From Vespula vulgaris (Eukaryota > Arthropoda > Insecta > Hymenoptera > Vespidae): 64,000 nucleotides of DNA. The DNA lies in assembly GCF_905475345.1 (NCBI RefSeq), contig NC_066606.1, forward strand, positions 1,904,501 to 1,968,500. The letters are read 5' to 3'. The position numbers were made by a program, and so were the translations under genes. Of this stretch, positions 12,650-26,000 are shown piece by piece. Numbering within the stretch: position 1 is the stretch's first letter; each line of letters starts with the position of its first letter. Below the pieces are notes generated by a model. That model saw only the letters and a program-made list of their open reading frames with translations. It did no database searches and was not told the DNA's origin.

Positions 12650-15165
12650 CATACATACTAGAGTGGTTTTCTTATATTGTCGTTTGCAAGTAGTAAAGTT
12701 TTAATACGTGATTCCATAGAGACTGAATCCCCTGAGCTAACTACGCCTAATTCAATTTATGGTAAATTCGATCCTAAGTATATGACTTGTATAACTTTTC
12801 TAATTATCTAGAAATACTATAAATTATACTGATGTATAATAAATTACACTAAATAATAATTTTTATTTTCTTTTTCTCTCTCTCACTCTTATTCGCACTC
12901 TCACTTATAAATAGAAAGGCGTTATACTCGATTTTATCAGTCTAATAATTCTAGCATATTTTAAAAAATTGATTTTAACCGAACTGTTTCTATTGCATAC
13001 ATTTCAAATAAACATCGATGTTCTTCAGATAAAATGGTTGACTTTAAAAAGGCAAACCTAACATTTGAGTATTTACACATACCCATTGCGTTATGTTATT
13101 TCTACCTACAAATGAATATTTTAAAGGACTTGACCATTCGTGCATTCCGCAAATGGATAACTGTACCAATACGGACATGCGATTATTTCATTCGATATTT
13201 TTCCTCGATTTGCACGACATCAAGTTTTTCTACGATTAGCTGCCATTGAAGTAACGTGTTATAATCAAATGAATAAATAAAATTATCATGTGAAGAAAAA
13301 AGTACAATTATTATTATATTATACTATTATGATGAAATGAAGTAATAATTGCTATTTAGTTTTAAACATTTTCAGTTACATCAGTATTTTTTCAAACTTT
13401 TAATCGATATTTTAATAAAATAATGATCAGTGTCTCAAATAAAATATATCAATATGTAATATCAATGGTAAATATCATATTGATTAATAAAAAAAAAGAA
13501 AAACAATTTTATTTAAAACATTTGTAAATATAATAATTTGTAAATACTTTAAATACTTAATGATTAATATTTATTATAAACCCAGGTGTAACCCAAATGC
13601 AATCCAAATGCAATTCGAATGCATTTCAGATGCAAACCAAATTCGATCCAGACACTATCGTAACACGTATTATTTATTGTCAAATATATATATATATTTA
13701 TTTATTTATTTTATAAAAAATATTATCCTTAACTTTTAATCAATAAAAATACCAATCAAATGAATAAAAACAAGCAAAACAAATAATTGTTGATACGAAA
13801 GATCTCTCTTTCTCTCTCTCTCTCTCGTCGTTTGTTAATGGACGCGTGCCTGTGGTTAGAATAAAACCTAGCCAAGTGATAAAGTAGTTTAACGTTTCAG
13901 GTTTAATTATAGTGATCGTGACGTTTCTTCCTAGATGCAGGTATGTACGTAATAAATCTCAATATAGAAACGTACGGGATGCAATAATCAATGTTAGCCG
14001 TCTGGTTATCCTCGTCTATTGGCTTTGCAATCATTCGTAGCTTCTTGATAGAAAACAGCTATCTACTATAAAATTTAACCATCGATTTATCGTGGTTAAA
14101 CGCAATACCCTTCTTATCCCTCCATTTTTCTATTTTTCAATTTGTTTTTCTTTTCTTCCTTTTTTATTTTTCCTAGTACGATTAAAATCACCGACAAACC
14201 TCAAAGTACTTTTTGGAAAATAATAAACGTAATAAACGTTATTTATTATCTCTGCAAGAACACAATTTTTTATCGAACGTGATAGATCAATATTCCCATA
14301 ATCATTACGTTCGTTTCTAATTTGTTTTGTCTTCCTTTCTGTTCCTTCCTTTTTTTTTCTTTTATTTTTTTTTACTTCCTTTCTTTGGCCGATTCCGCGT
14401 GTGATTTTATTCGTATGTACGTTAGTAGTGTTTACACGTATATGGATTGAAGAGAACACTGGTTCGACCGGTGTATCTTATGTATTTACATACATATATG
14501 TATATATATGTGTATATATATATATATAAAGAGAGAGAAAGAGAAAGAAAAAAAGATGGTCACGTCGAAAGAGTAATGCAGCCGGAATTATAGCTAGGTC
14601 ATGATCCTTAAACGACTGTTTCTGGGAAAAAAAAGAAAAAGAAAAAAAATATACATTAAAAGCCATGTGGTTAACTCGTAAAGATGCCATATACGAAATG
14701 TCAGGTTTTACAGGACTAACTGGATTCAGGTCGATTCGAGACGCCAACGTCGATGGTCATCGTTCATCGTTCACCTCGATTAATACGTTAGAAAAAGATG
14801 AAATTACGATTGTTAAGTATATATATGTATGTACAAGGTTTCTCTTTCTCTATCTCTCTCTGTCTCTCTCTCTTTTTCTCTATCTATCTATCTATCTATA
14901 TCTCACGCGTTCTATATCTCATCGTATTGTTACGAACCAATAAAAGGTTTAAACCATCGATATTTATAAAATCATTATCCATAAAATTTGTACTTATTTT
15001 ATATTTTTTACAAACATTTTTTATGTATATAATCAAGATAGTATATACCTTCTTGCGGGGCCCAAGTGAAATATTATTATGAAAATTTTAAATAACAAGT
15101 TTCTTCTGTTTATCAAATTAATAAAAGAAAAAATTAAATAAACATCTTTTTTATAATTTTAATCT

Positions 15166-15206
<41 letters not shown>

Positions 15207-15929
15207 AAGATATACTTTTCTAATCAAACGAATATATATCTCAAGAACAAAAAAACTAATGCAACTCTATATAATTCTTGCATTAAAAAGTCGATAATAC
15301 ATTAGCGATGTTTACTGCCGACGTAAATATATATACACACATACAAATATACATGCGCACACAATGCAAACGTATCTATCGGCCTACATTCAATATGGAT
15401 ACATACTTACATATCTATGTACGTACGTACTTACGTATCTACGCACGTACATAAATGGATATTTACAATTGTGCACACGATCGTACACTTAAGAATGTAA
15501 AATAGTCAATTCGATCAATTTGTAACCTGACACGTTTCATCCCACTTATTTGACAATTATTTCTTCCTACACTGTACGGTGTAAATCACTATGCTCGTGT
15601 GAACACCGACGAAATATTAATAATAAAGATTTTTAATTGAACAAAAGAACATTAAACGAATATATTTTTCGGACATTGTTTAAGAATGAAATAAATATTT
15701 TTTCTTTTAGACCTTTTATTTCCTTTTTTCCTGTAAATTAATTTTAAACGAATCGGTTTGAAATTTACGAAGAAATTATTTTAGTTTGTTTGTAGACGAT
15801 CGAAGAAAAAAAAATAAAATAAAAATAATAAAAGAATATATATATATAAAGTGTTTCATTGCACTATTTATATTTGTTTACATGAAAATATATTATACGA
15901 TCCATCTTACCGATGCAAACAGAAAATTT

Positions 15930-15960
<31 letters not shown>

Positions 15961-16980
15961 TTTCCTCTCGCATTCACTGAAATATTTAGATCTTATATAA
16001 ATTCATTGTATAATCTGTAGGTTGTCCAAAAATTGCAGCCAAGATCAACAGTAAATATAACAATATAAATAAAATAAAATAACCTTTGTCTGTCTAATAT
16101 CGTAAATTATTGAAATTTTTGGCGTCGAGTCCATCATCATTGCGTGTTATCCAAGGATAAACTAAACGACTTTTTGTCCATTCGCATGACTCCAAACGTC
16201 GTAAGTATTGTACATATGCACATACGTGCTTTAACGATGAGCGCGTCAAAAGAATATGATCTCAGTTTATTCAAAAGCTAGAAAAAGAAAGATAGCAGTA
16301 AAGATAAGGAGAGAAAGAGAGAAAGAGTAAAACGAAATAAAAACGGGAAGGACTGTTATATATTTATTCGGTCAGTATTTTTAAACATGTTTAATTAACG
16401 TTTTAAATAATAAATCAGTATTTATAATAAAATATTAATAGAGTAATATATCAATATTATACAGACTTAATAGAAAAATTATGAGTATATTAATTAAAAT
16501 ATTTTATCAGGATATTTTCGAGTGAAAATATTTAACTCGTAAGTATCTTTGAACGAAAATATGACAATTCATAATAATGTTAAATAAGCGATCGATACCT
16601 ATAAAAAACCGAAATGCAATTAAGATAATACCCATGATTCCCATTTAATTATTTTTACCTTTCATTGATATTACAAAATATATACATACAACATATATAT
16701 TTCAAACTTATATTAAAAAACACATACATATACACGTATACTCTAAACTTAAAATACATACTATAAAATATTTCACTATATATTATAAACTATATACATA
16801 CACACATATATATATATATTATTTAAAAATACTAACAAATATATATATCCGTACACACACACACGCACACACTCATGCGATCTCTTACTCTAAGTACTAC
16901 AATTGTTAACTTATTTGTTAACTAATTAAATCGATCGAAAAATAAATACAAATGGACGAAAGTCAGGACATTAACTGTTA
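10254..16980. other. AT-rich region without a confident gene
   Basis: Mostly microsatellites and AT-rich DNA. Three less AT-rich patches stand out. One is 10430-10720, possibly the promoter of the putative minus-strand gene. One is 11874-12022, an open minus-strand segment ending in a strong GTAAGT donor with a CCAAT box inside. The third, 14665-14820, is open on both strands, so its coding sense is unclear. A degenerate 11-bp tandem repeat lies at 13579-13655. Confidence 0.5.
13579..13655. repeat. degenerate 11-bp tandem repeat, about 7 units
   Basis: Units in register every 11 bases, e.g. 'aacccaaatgc', 'aatccaaatgc', 'aattcgaatgc', 'atttcagatgc', 'aaaccaaattc'. The period is close to one DNA helical turn. 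Confidence 0.75.
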
Positions 16981-16999
16981 GATCTAGGATAGTTTTAAC

Positions 17000-17404
17000 A
17001 TCGTGAACGTATATATCCCCCTACTCTTCGTCAATAGACGCAGAGAGACGAGAACGGCGCTTAGAGATATACTCTCACACGTCACTCGGGAACGGTATCT
17101 CTATGGTCGAAAGAGAACCGACAGTCGTCTCTTGGAAACTCCTACGGTCTGCACGCGACTCCTCCGCGATCATCATCCTCTCTGTGATCCCTTCCCTCGA
17201 TCGTATTTTTTCCTCTTATCTATCGTTCTACCGTATTCTATCGGACTGATAGAGGATCTTAGTCACGTGTTGTTATTCAGTTCGTTCAAAGGATCGAAGG
17301 ATCTCTCTGTCTCCGTCTCTCTTTTTTCTTTCTCTATCTCTCTCTTGTCTCTTTTTCTTTTTCTTTTTCTCTGTCACTCAGTTATAACAGTTACTCGAGG
17401 TACG
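17000..17404 (+). promoter_or_regulatory. GC-richer block, possible 5' non-coding exon
   Basis: A 400-base island of clearly lower AT content in a very AT-rich setting. It ends with CGAG|GTACGT, a good splice donor, at about 17399. It is open for 152 codons in one frame, but that frame runs into CT-rich Ser/Phe/Leu sequence and resembles no protein I know, so I read it as 5' UTR or promoter sequence. The closest downstream plus-strand gene is the aquaporin at 22831, whose first coding exon follows directly on an AG acceptor and therefore needs an upstream leader exon. Confidence 0.3.
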
Positions 17405-17480
17405 TATGTAAATTATCTTATCTTACATTACGCGATAAGATCTTTCCCAAATAATATTTAATGTTCGATTGTTTGCTAAA

Positions 17481-17519
<39 letters not shown>

Positions 17520-19102
17520 GGGTGATGACGAGGATTGCAATTTTTTCTTATTTTTTTCTTTTCTCTCTTTTCTGTTTTTTTTTTTCGTCTTTTTTCCTTA
17601 AATTAATAATGTCGCTTATGATTAATTAATTTACAATTTTGTTGTATTACTGATATTTTTATAATATATTTTACTTAATAACTATGTTATAAAATCTTTT
17701 TTTCGTGACAATAATTATTGACACAATGGATATTTATAATATAATATATATATATATATATCATATTTATTATATATATTCGTAAATCTATGTATGTAAC
17801 TTTTTGTTTCATATTAATCGTTCTCTCCCTCTCTCTTTCTCTCTCTCTTTGTTTCTGTTTTACTTTCTATCATGTATTAATACATTTTTATCGCACGTGT
17901 ATCACAGTTATTAAATCAGAACAAAGTTCTATTTCTGTATTATTAATAACGCATAGTGCAGTCTTATCGTTAAAAAAATATAAAGGGGAGTTGTACAAAA
18001 CCGAACGGGACATCCAACGGAAAAAAAAGGAAAAAAGGAAGAAGAAGAAGAAGAAAAAAAAATGAAAAAGAATTAAACGCGAGTCAAGACAATCGCGAGA
18101 AAACGAAAGAAGCGCGGTTGGATTGTTTACATTTATGTGGTAGACGACGCACATGCGTCATACATAAGTAGTGCCAATGCATTTCACATGCACACGACGC
18201 GTTAAACACATTTCAAGACGTTTCTTCTTATCTTCTCTTTCTTTCTCTTTCTCTCTTGCTCTCTCTCTTTCTTTCTCTCTTTCTCTTTCACGAATTGTAT
18301 CGTTCAGTAAAAAAAAATATTCGAATAATCTGTACATTCGCATAAATATTTGCATATGCAAATATTTTCTTTTTTTTTTCTTTTTTTAAATAGTCTCACG
18401 TCTTCTATTTTTTTCTTTCGCTTTTTTATTTTTCCATTATCGTCGATTTCCAATTTGAAAGAATATTATTTATATCTTTGATTAAAAACAGAAAAAGAAT
18501 AAGTAAGATAGGAAGAAAGAAATAACGTGAAAGAAGAATTCTCGTTTCTTTTTCAAAGTTTACTTTTGTTCGATCATAGTATTTGTTATTAATTAACGAT
18601 AAGTAATTTTGCAAAATAAATAATCAATTTTTTGTTCAATATTTATAATAAAACAATGATACGTGTTATAAACGATCAGTATGATTAATTAACTGTCAGG
18701 ATTTATTGAAAACACTGATCATTCGTTTATAAAATACTGACAAATTATTTTATTTACAAAACATCTTAATCAGCTGACAATTTTTTTTTATATCAATCGA
18801 TGTAACACTAATCGCGTATCGATTCGTTCGAAGTATCGATCAAAAATGTTTTGAAGTATTGATAGCCAATAGAGTAGAAAGATCATAGAAAGAGGTAGGG
18901 AAAAAAGATATAGGAATAAAAAAAAAATATGTAGAAAAAAAAAGAAAAACGAGAAAAAAAGAGAGAGGAAAAGAGAGATAGATAGAACAAGAACGAGAGT
19001 CAGAAGTAACCATAGAAGGACAACGACCGTATAAGAACAAAGCGGTACCATATATACTCGATAAATCTACGAGGACGTAACCCGGGTAATTTGTGTCAAA
19101 TC

Positions 19103-19142
19103 AACCGGTTTATTTCTGCTTTCACGTAGAAATCAACCGGTT
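19103..19142. promoter_or_regulatory. paired Grainyhead/CP2-type sites
   Basis: Two perfect copies of the palindrome AACCGGTT, at 19103-19110 and 19135-19142, each inside the same longer word 'aatcaaccggtt'. They lie 32 bases apart, about three helical turns, so both face the same side of DNA. AACCGGTT is the known consensus for Grainyhead-family factors, which drive epidermal and cuticle genes in insects. That it acts as an enhancer here, and on which gene, is inference. Confidence 0.4.
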
Positions 19143-20201
19143 AAGATTCAAAATCTGAGTAAGAGAACCCTTTTGGGTTTTTACATCAAAGAATCATCGT
19201 CTCATCGAATCAACGTAGAAGCACGGGAATCGATAGAAATAGTTTCCACGTGTTCCACGAACGAATTAATATGCGTGTCACCTATGTTCTGTAGAAAAAC
19301 CCACCCATTCGAGAATTACGATATATTTCTAGTGATTCTATTAGATATCCAAGTATTTCTCAATCTTTTTTTTTTTTTTATATTTTTTATATCCGTATAA
19401 CGCACCGAAAAGTTATCGATAGGGTAATACGTTTTTATCTGTAAAAACTTAAAGAAAAAGAAAGAAAAAAATAAATGTAGAATTTTTTAAAAATATTTCC
19501 AATTCATATATATCTGTATATTATACATATATATATATTATAAATACACACACATATATATATATATATCATATATAACATCAAATATTATTTATATTAC
19601 ATATAAACACACACGCAGAGATTTCTTTTAAATAACATTATAGAATTAAATAATGTTATTAAATTAATGTAATTATTATTATCATTATCATTATTTTCTT
19701 TTTCTTTTTTAATTAACGCATCAAAGACGTAATAATATCTCCAAATAAAAAGATTAAGATGATCGTTTGTGTTATACGTTTTTATTCCTTAAGAATTACT
19801 AACTATAAAGACTTTGAATATTAAACGAGCACAGCTTCCCAACTCGGTCCACTGTAAAATGGCTGGTATCGCGTTCACGAGATTTCGTAATGATTAGCGC
19901 ACGGCGAATTGACTCTGTAAACCGTACATATGAGTTTATGGTAACACAACGAACGTATCGTTACCGTGAATTACTTACGGTGGAAGTAACGATCTCATAA
20001 CATCGACATATAAGTACATATATATATGTATGTATATATATATATATGGTTATGTGTATATGTATGTGACATCATCGTGAAATCAAGCAACCACCTCCAC
20101 GATATTCGTTAAGACACGATTTAGAGACACATCTCGGTGATGATATTATCCGTTTGCGTAATCATACCTAAACGAATGATCACCGAATCGAATGAAGAAG
20201 G

Positions 20202-20244
<43 letters not shown>

Positions 20245-20449
20245 AAAGAATTCGAATCGATCCGTTTAAATATGATTATATTAATGGAATTATATATCTG
20301 GGTCCAGATCCAGGTTAATTCTATTCGAGCTTTAGATAAGATTAATCTTTCTATTTGCACGATAAGAATCTTTAATTTATATTGTTTGTACATATATACC
20401 TACTTACGTTAAAAGGATTAACCAGTTTTCAGAACGCACTGTTTGATCA

Positions 20450-21050
20450 TCGATCATTTGTGGTTAATTAACGAAGAAAGAAAGATGAAAAAAAAATATA
20501 TATATATGTGCGTGTCTGCATATTAAATCATATTTACGAGGTTCGTTGTTCGAGTTGTTAAAAGGAATAAAAAGCAAAATAAAATAAAACAAAGTAAAAA
20601 ATTAATACGACTGTTTGTTAATAACACGAGTGACCGATTAATTATTAGCTTCAGTTATTATTGTGGTTAATTACAAAAGGAAAATGTATATATATATAAT
20701 GTATATACACATATAATTCATTGTCTTTCGAAGAATCCTTGTTCAAATTGTCGAAAGAAGAAAAGAAAAAGAAAAAGGAAATAACACGTTGGTTTGTTAA
20801 TAATTCGAGTGACCAGTTAATCAACTTCAATTACCATTGCGATTAATTAAAAAAAAGAAGAAAAAGAAATATATATATATATACACACATACTTTCTCGA
20901 AGTTCAAATTGTTGTTCAAATTGAAAGAAAAAAAAACATGAAAAGATAAAAAAAAAAGGTTAAAATAACACGTCGGTTTGTTAATAATAAAACGAGTGTT
21001 AATAACGCGAGTGACCGATTAATCGACTTCACTTGCCAGAAACGATTAAC
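20450..21050. repeat. three-copy tandem repeat, unit about 200 bp
   Basis: Each copy contains 'ttgttaataa', 'cgagtgaccgattaat' (or 'gagtgaccagttaat'), a 'cttcarttaycattg'-like stretch, an A/G-rich tract, a TA/CA run and a 'gttcaaattg'-like segment. The last copy has a further internal duplication of 'cgagtg..aataacgcgagtgac'. Copies were compared by eye. Confidence 0.7.
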
Positions 21051-21359
21051 TAATTCGAGTCTATCGAAAATTGCCAAGTTGCCAACACCGGTAGATTCTT
21101 GTCAACCCTGGAGGATGTGCCGATCTGCATGCGTAATGTTAACCTGGATATCTGATGACTCGTTAAAATCGTAAAATAAGCTTTCGTATCGTTTCTATCG
21201 ACGAACGTTTTTTCCCCTCTTACTGTCTAACCGTCCTCGATCTAAATTCGTAGAACGAGTCGATGGTGAATCGGTGAATATATTCGAAACGTCACACTAT
21301 CGCTATCTATCATCCCATCTCATTTGTATTTTTTATTATCTTTACTATTTTTTTACATC

Positions 21360-21890
21360 TTATACGTATTTCATTAAATTTCATACGTCGCAGCATCGTT
21401 ACAATTTTTTAATTGTATTTTTGACGATTTCATTGTTCAGTCGATTAACACTATTTGCATTTATCATTGCAATATCTTTAATTTGTACATTTTTATTGTC
21501 TGACATCGTACGTATGTATTTATTAAATTTCATATGTCGCAGCATCGTTACAATTTTTTATTCTATTTTTGACGATTTTATTGTTCAGTCGATCTTACAA
21601 TGCTTAACACTATTTGCATCTATCATTGGAATATCTTTAACTTGCGCTCTTTATTGTCTGACTTTTTTAATGTATGTTCATTCATTAAACTTCATTATAA
21701 TATTATTTCTATTCGATCGACTGTTATCTCTTATTACATTTATGTATGTATATTTGTGAGATCGACTTTGAACAATTTTTTTATTATTTCATTTTTGATT
21801 ATTTTGTTGTTCTTGGTCGATCTTGCATTTAACACTATTTACATTTGTCATTGGAATATCTTTAACTCGCATACTTATGATATTGTAATA
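21360..21890. repeat. three-copy tandem repeat, unit about 170-200 bp
   Basis: Landmarks recur in order: 'attaaatttcatacgtcgca', 'gcatcgttacaattttttat', 'tttttgacgatt', 'ttgttcagtcgat', 'aacactatttgcat', 'atcattggaatatcttta', 'tttattgtctgac'. Copies one and two are close; the third is more diverged. The repeat is open in hydrophobic frames (frames of 161 and 123 codons), which explains the long Phe/Leu/Ile-rich ORFs here. Confidence 0.8.
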
Positions 21891-21894
21891 CAGA

Positions 21895-21898
<4 letters not shown>

Positions 21899-21950
<52 letters not shown>
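21899..21950. repeat. (CT)n microsatellite
   Basis: About 25 CT units. Comparable long CT runs lie at 5611-5642, 15931-15960, 36419-36459, 37974-38003, 49738-49811 and 63719-63775. Confidence 0.95.
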
Positions 21951-21951
<1 letters not shown>

Positions 21952-22830
21952 TTCTTTTTGTCTTTTTCTAAAAAAAAAGTTAATACTTTTCATCGATCAT
22001 ACTATTATTCTCTACCTGCATATTTTACCACATATTACTACGGTCGATGAACAAAGTAGAAAAGTGAACGACACTTTAGAAATATATTCAATCTTTTTTG
22101 TGATTAACGGTAAAAGAAACGGTACCATTGAATGAGAGAGATAGAAATAGAGATAGAAATAGAGATAGAAATAGAGATCGAGAGAGAAAGAGGAGAAGAG
22201 GGGAGGAGAAAGAGTTCAGGAGATAAAAACTTTCATACGTTGCCCTTTGTACGATATTAAGTTGGAAAAATTTATCGATCATGACTCAGGGATTGTGTCA
22301 GATTCAGAATCCAGGAAAGTCGTAACCAATGCCACAAAGCCGATAGAGAAAAAACACCCGTTGCTTTTAATACCTGTTTATGCGTCATTATCGTGTCTCG
22401 ATCGCTGTTACGTTTTATCTGGAACAACAGTGCAATATGAGAGAGATTAAACGATGTTTTTTTCTTTTTCTTCTAAACAGTAAGACAGAGAGAGAAAGAG
22501 GAAAAAAACAACTGTGGAGTTATTTCCACAGTTTCGTTTAAAACATGATTACATCGAAAGTATTATGATTTTTAATTTATCTCTTAGGACACACCTAACT
22601 TCTATGTTTTTAATTAATTGTATTAAAAAAATATATATATATTATTATATATATATATTTTTTACTCTTCCTACAAGAAACAAAATATTCGATTGAATTC
22701 AAATCAGTTTATAATCAACTTTTAGATATATAATACATTTCTATATATAAAACATACAATTTTATTTTTTATTTTTATGAAATAAATTTGAATGAATAAA
22801 TGCGATACAATATTACGTTGATGTTTGCAG

Positions 22831-23753
22831 ATGGTGAATTTAAAAGGAGCGATCGGGGCGAACGAGTTAACCGACAAACAGTCCGGTCTTTACCGAGCTT
22901 TACTTGCAGAATTTCTTGGTACAATGCTGTTAAATTTCTTCGGTTGTGGATCGGTCGTAACGAAAAATGTTGTGGCGATAAGTCTTGCATTTGGTTTGAC
23001 CGTGGCTGCAGCAATACAATCGATAGGGCACGTTTCCGGTGGTCACGTCAATCCTGCTGTTACGTTTGGTTTAATGATCATCGGAAAGGTATAAATCTAT
23101 TATTTATATCAATAAATATATTAATTTTCCTAATTTATACAAATTTATCGAATACTTTTTCCTTTTCTTTTTTGTGTAATTTTTATTTCTTTTTTTTTCT
23201 TTTTTTTTTGGAAAATAAATTAATTAAAACTTTTCACTGTCTGTCTCTATCATCTTCGACATTCAATATTAAACATGATAATCATTCATCATTGATTAGT
23301 CATTTACAATTATCCAAAAATGTATCCTAACGGCTTGTGGCATGATTTATCACGTTTACTCAAACGTTATTATCAATTAATGAAGTAAGAGAAATCCAAT
23401 GATATATCACGATTGAATAAATTATCACATACTTTGCGGCGTAATGGTTAACACGTAATAGCTCGTTGATAGATATATAATTACGTGTAACTATATAAAG
23501 ACAACGGATTAAGCTAGCATAAGCAAAACATATTCCTTTACGTTCTTCCGATATACCTATCTATTTATCAGATTTATTTTTATACTTTCTCTATATATCT
23601 CGAATAATTAAAACGATTAATCGGTAATGATCTTATGTGACAGAAAAGAAAAATAAAACTAAAGAGAAAATGCAGAAAAGAAAATAAGACAGGATTTTTT
23701 AAGTGTCATTTTCCTTCTTTTTTCCAAAGAAATATTTCAAATTAAAAAAAAAT

Positions 23754-23791
<38 letters not shown>

Positions 23792-25775
23792 AGAGATGAT
23801 ATAGATTTTAATTTTAATTTCGTCGTTTCATTTTAATCGCGTATGTAAATGTTATAAATAAATACGTCATACATCGTTACTAATATTTTTCTTTTTTTAG
23901 GTACCGATAGTTCGTGGAATCCTTTACGTTTTAGCTCAAAGTGCAGGTGCTATTGCTGGCTCAGCCGTATTAAGGGCACTTTCAGCTGAAAGTATGGAAG
24001 TCAGTCTCGGCGTGGTATCCCTTGCAGATGGGGTTACACCAGTTCAAGGTCTGGGAATTGAATTTTTTCTGGCATTGATACTGGTTATGGTAGTCTGCGG
24101 TGCTTGCGACGGTGCGAAACCTGACAGTAAAGGAATAGCACCATTGCTGATTGGACTTTCTGTTACCGTCGGACATTTAGTTGGTGTAAGAGATAGTTCT
24201 AATTTTCCTTTTCTTTTTTTGTCTTTTTATTTTTATAGAAATAGTACAATAATATGATAAGTAATAGAATGTAATAATCGGTATTTGGTATTTGATGGTA
24301 ATGATATTTGATAATTTCTTCTCTCTCTTTTCTTTAATTTTCTTTAATATTAAAAAGTGACAAATATGCAGCTGAAAAATCATTGCATTAGCAAAATGTC
24401 TAATAAAAATCTCAATTTTTAGAGATAAATTCGAATAGAGTTGAATGAAAAAATTAAATCTAATAAATATTCAATATCATTATTATATAAAACAGAAAAA
24501 ATAATATGACTAATCATTATATTTTTTTACCAGATGTAAATGCAATCATCATCATCATCATCATCATCATCACTGCGTTTACAAAAATTTCATAAAAATA
24601 AAAAATAAATCAATGACAACACCAATTTATACATTCGAATAGAATCAAATGAATGCAAATGATAAAAAATAAAATGTAATATATTCTGTAGTATCATTAC
24701 TATCTTGAGAAAAGAAGAAATAATTTAACTAATAACTAGTTTATCCCATTTAATGTATGTTGTGAAATATATTACGTGGAAAAATATTAAACAAAATTAA
24801 AATAGAAAAACTATCGAAATATTAATCATGTCTGACGATGTTTTAGGTTCCACGAACAGGTGCTGGAATGAATCCAGCTCGATCATTAGGAAGTTCTGTT
24901 GTTATGGGTGCATTCGATGATCATTGGTTATATTGGGTTGGTCCTATTCTGGGTGGACTTGCTGGGGGTTTGATTTATACTCATGCTGTTGGTCCAGCAA
25001 AGAAAGAAGATATATCTACGAGGCAATATGCGACCGTAGCCATGGAAGAGAAAGAGGTATGATATTAAGAAAGATTTATACAATAATACCGTAATAAAGT
25101 ACACGTTAATATTATATATCCCACTTTAAACATATACAGTGTTTTTTTTAAAATATATCCGAACATATTTTTAAACCGAATAACTTTATCGATTGATTAA
25201 TCTGGATGATTAAGTAATCAATTAAAAAAAAAAAAATTAATTAGACAAATTAAACAAATTAATTAGAGATACAGCAACGATGAAGAAAGAAAAAAGACAA
25301 ATAAAACAAAATAAATGAATAAAATTCGAATCGATGTTTTAAAATAAATTATCATAGATAAATAATAATCAAAATTATTCATATATATTGAACATTTAAT
25401 TTTCATGAAAACTAACATGATTAATTAATTAAATATCGATCGAGTGAAACATCCAATGTTAAAAAAAAAAAAAACGATAATAAAATGATAGATAATAATT
25501 CCATTACATACGATACTTTCTTTTAATCGACTTAGTTCAGTCGAGTTAATTAGTCGATTAAAAAGTTAAGTTATTCAGTTTAAAAGATGCTTCGACGATT
25601 TGTAAAATGGGTAGGATGCATTGATCTGATCCATATTTAAAAACGCATACACGTTGATAAGAGAAAATCGATTATGTATCATCGTTCGGCGTTAAATAAT
25701 TTTTATATAGTTTTTATCATCGTCTCTATCTCGCAGAGGTTCGAGTACATAGACAGCGGAAGAGGAGGACTCTAA
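22831..25775 (+). CDS. Drip: aquaporin, Drip-type water channel
   Basis: Plasma-membrane water channel of the MIP family. Coding exons: 22831-23088, 23901-24185, 24847-25056 (all borders phase 0, GT-AG) and a terminal exon 25737-25775. The product would be 263 residues, a usual length for insect aquaporins. Both pore signatures are present: HVNPAV (NPA at residues 74-76) and GMNPARS (NPA at 190-192). By alignment with mammalian AQP1 the selectivity filter is F54, H178, A187, R193, as in strict water channels. Ala replaces the mercury-sensitive Cys of AQP1. Six membrane segments fit the hydrophobic pattern. The start ATG directly follows an AG acceptor (22829-22830), so the leader, and possibly alternative N-termini, are encoded upstream. 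I favour Drip over its paralogue Prip from the filter and overall similarity, but this assignment is less certain than the family. Confidence 0.85.
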
Positions 25776-26000
25776 ACAACAAATCGAGAGAGAACAGAAA
25801 AAAAGAAACAGAAAAAAAAAATAGAAAAAAGCGATACGTCAAAAAAGAAAAAAAAATATACACAAAAGATAATGAATATAACAAAAAATAAATAAATAAA
25901 TAAATAAACAAATGAATAATGATAAGAAAAAAAGAAATGAAAACAAAAAAAGAAGATAATCGAGATCAATGATAAAAATACGAAAAACATTGTTTTACAG

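Larger units (their letters stand above)
17405..22828. other. repeat-rich DNA upstream of the aquaporin
   Basis: No convincing exon. Contains twin Grainyhead-type sites (19103-19142), two local tandem-repeat fields (20450-21050 and 21360-21890) and a (CT)n run at 21899-21950. The 22240-22450 stretch is less AT-rich, carries a TGACTCA (AP-1 type) element and an open frame of 67 codons; it could be an aquaporin leader exon or enhancer. Confidence 0.45.

Noticed and set aside
14478..14943. ORFs on both strands that looked like an exon
   Set aside because: Open on both strands with comparable composition, no clear splice pair or start, and they run into microsatellites.
17003..17461. 152-codon ORF
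   Set aside because: Starts in plausible 5' leader sequence and dissolves into CT-repeat Ser/Leu/Phe; a splice donor lies inside it. Kept only as a possible non-coding exon.
21274..21971. two long hydrophobic ORFs suggesting membrane proteins
   Set aside because: They follow a three-copy tandem repeat and end in a CT run; hydrophobicity comes from T-rich DNA.
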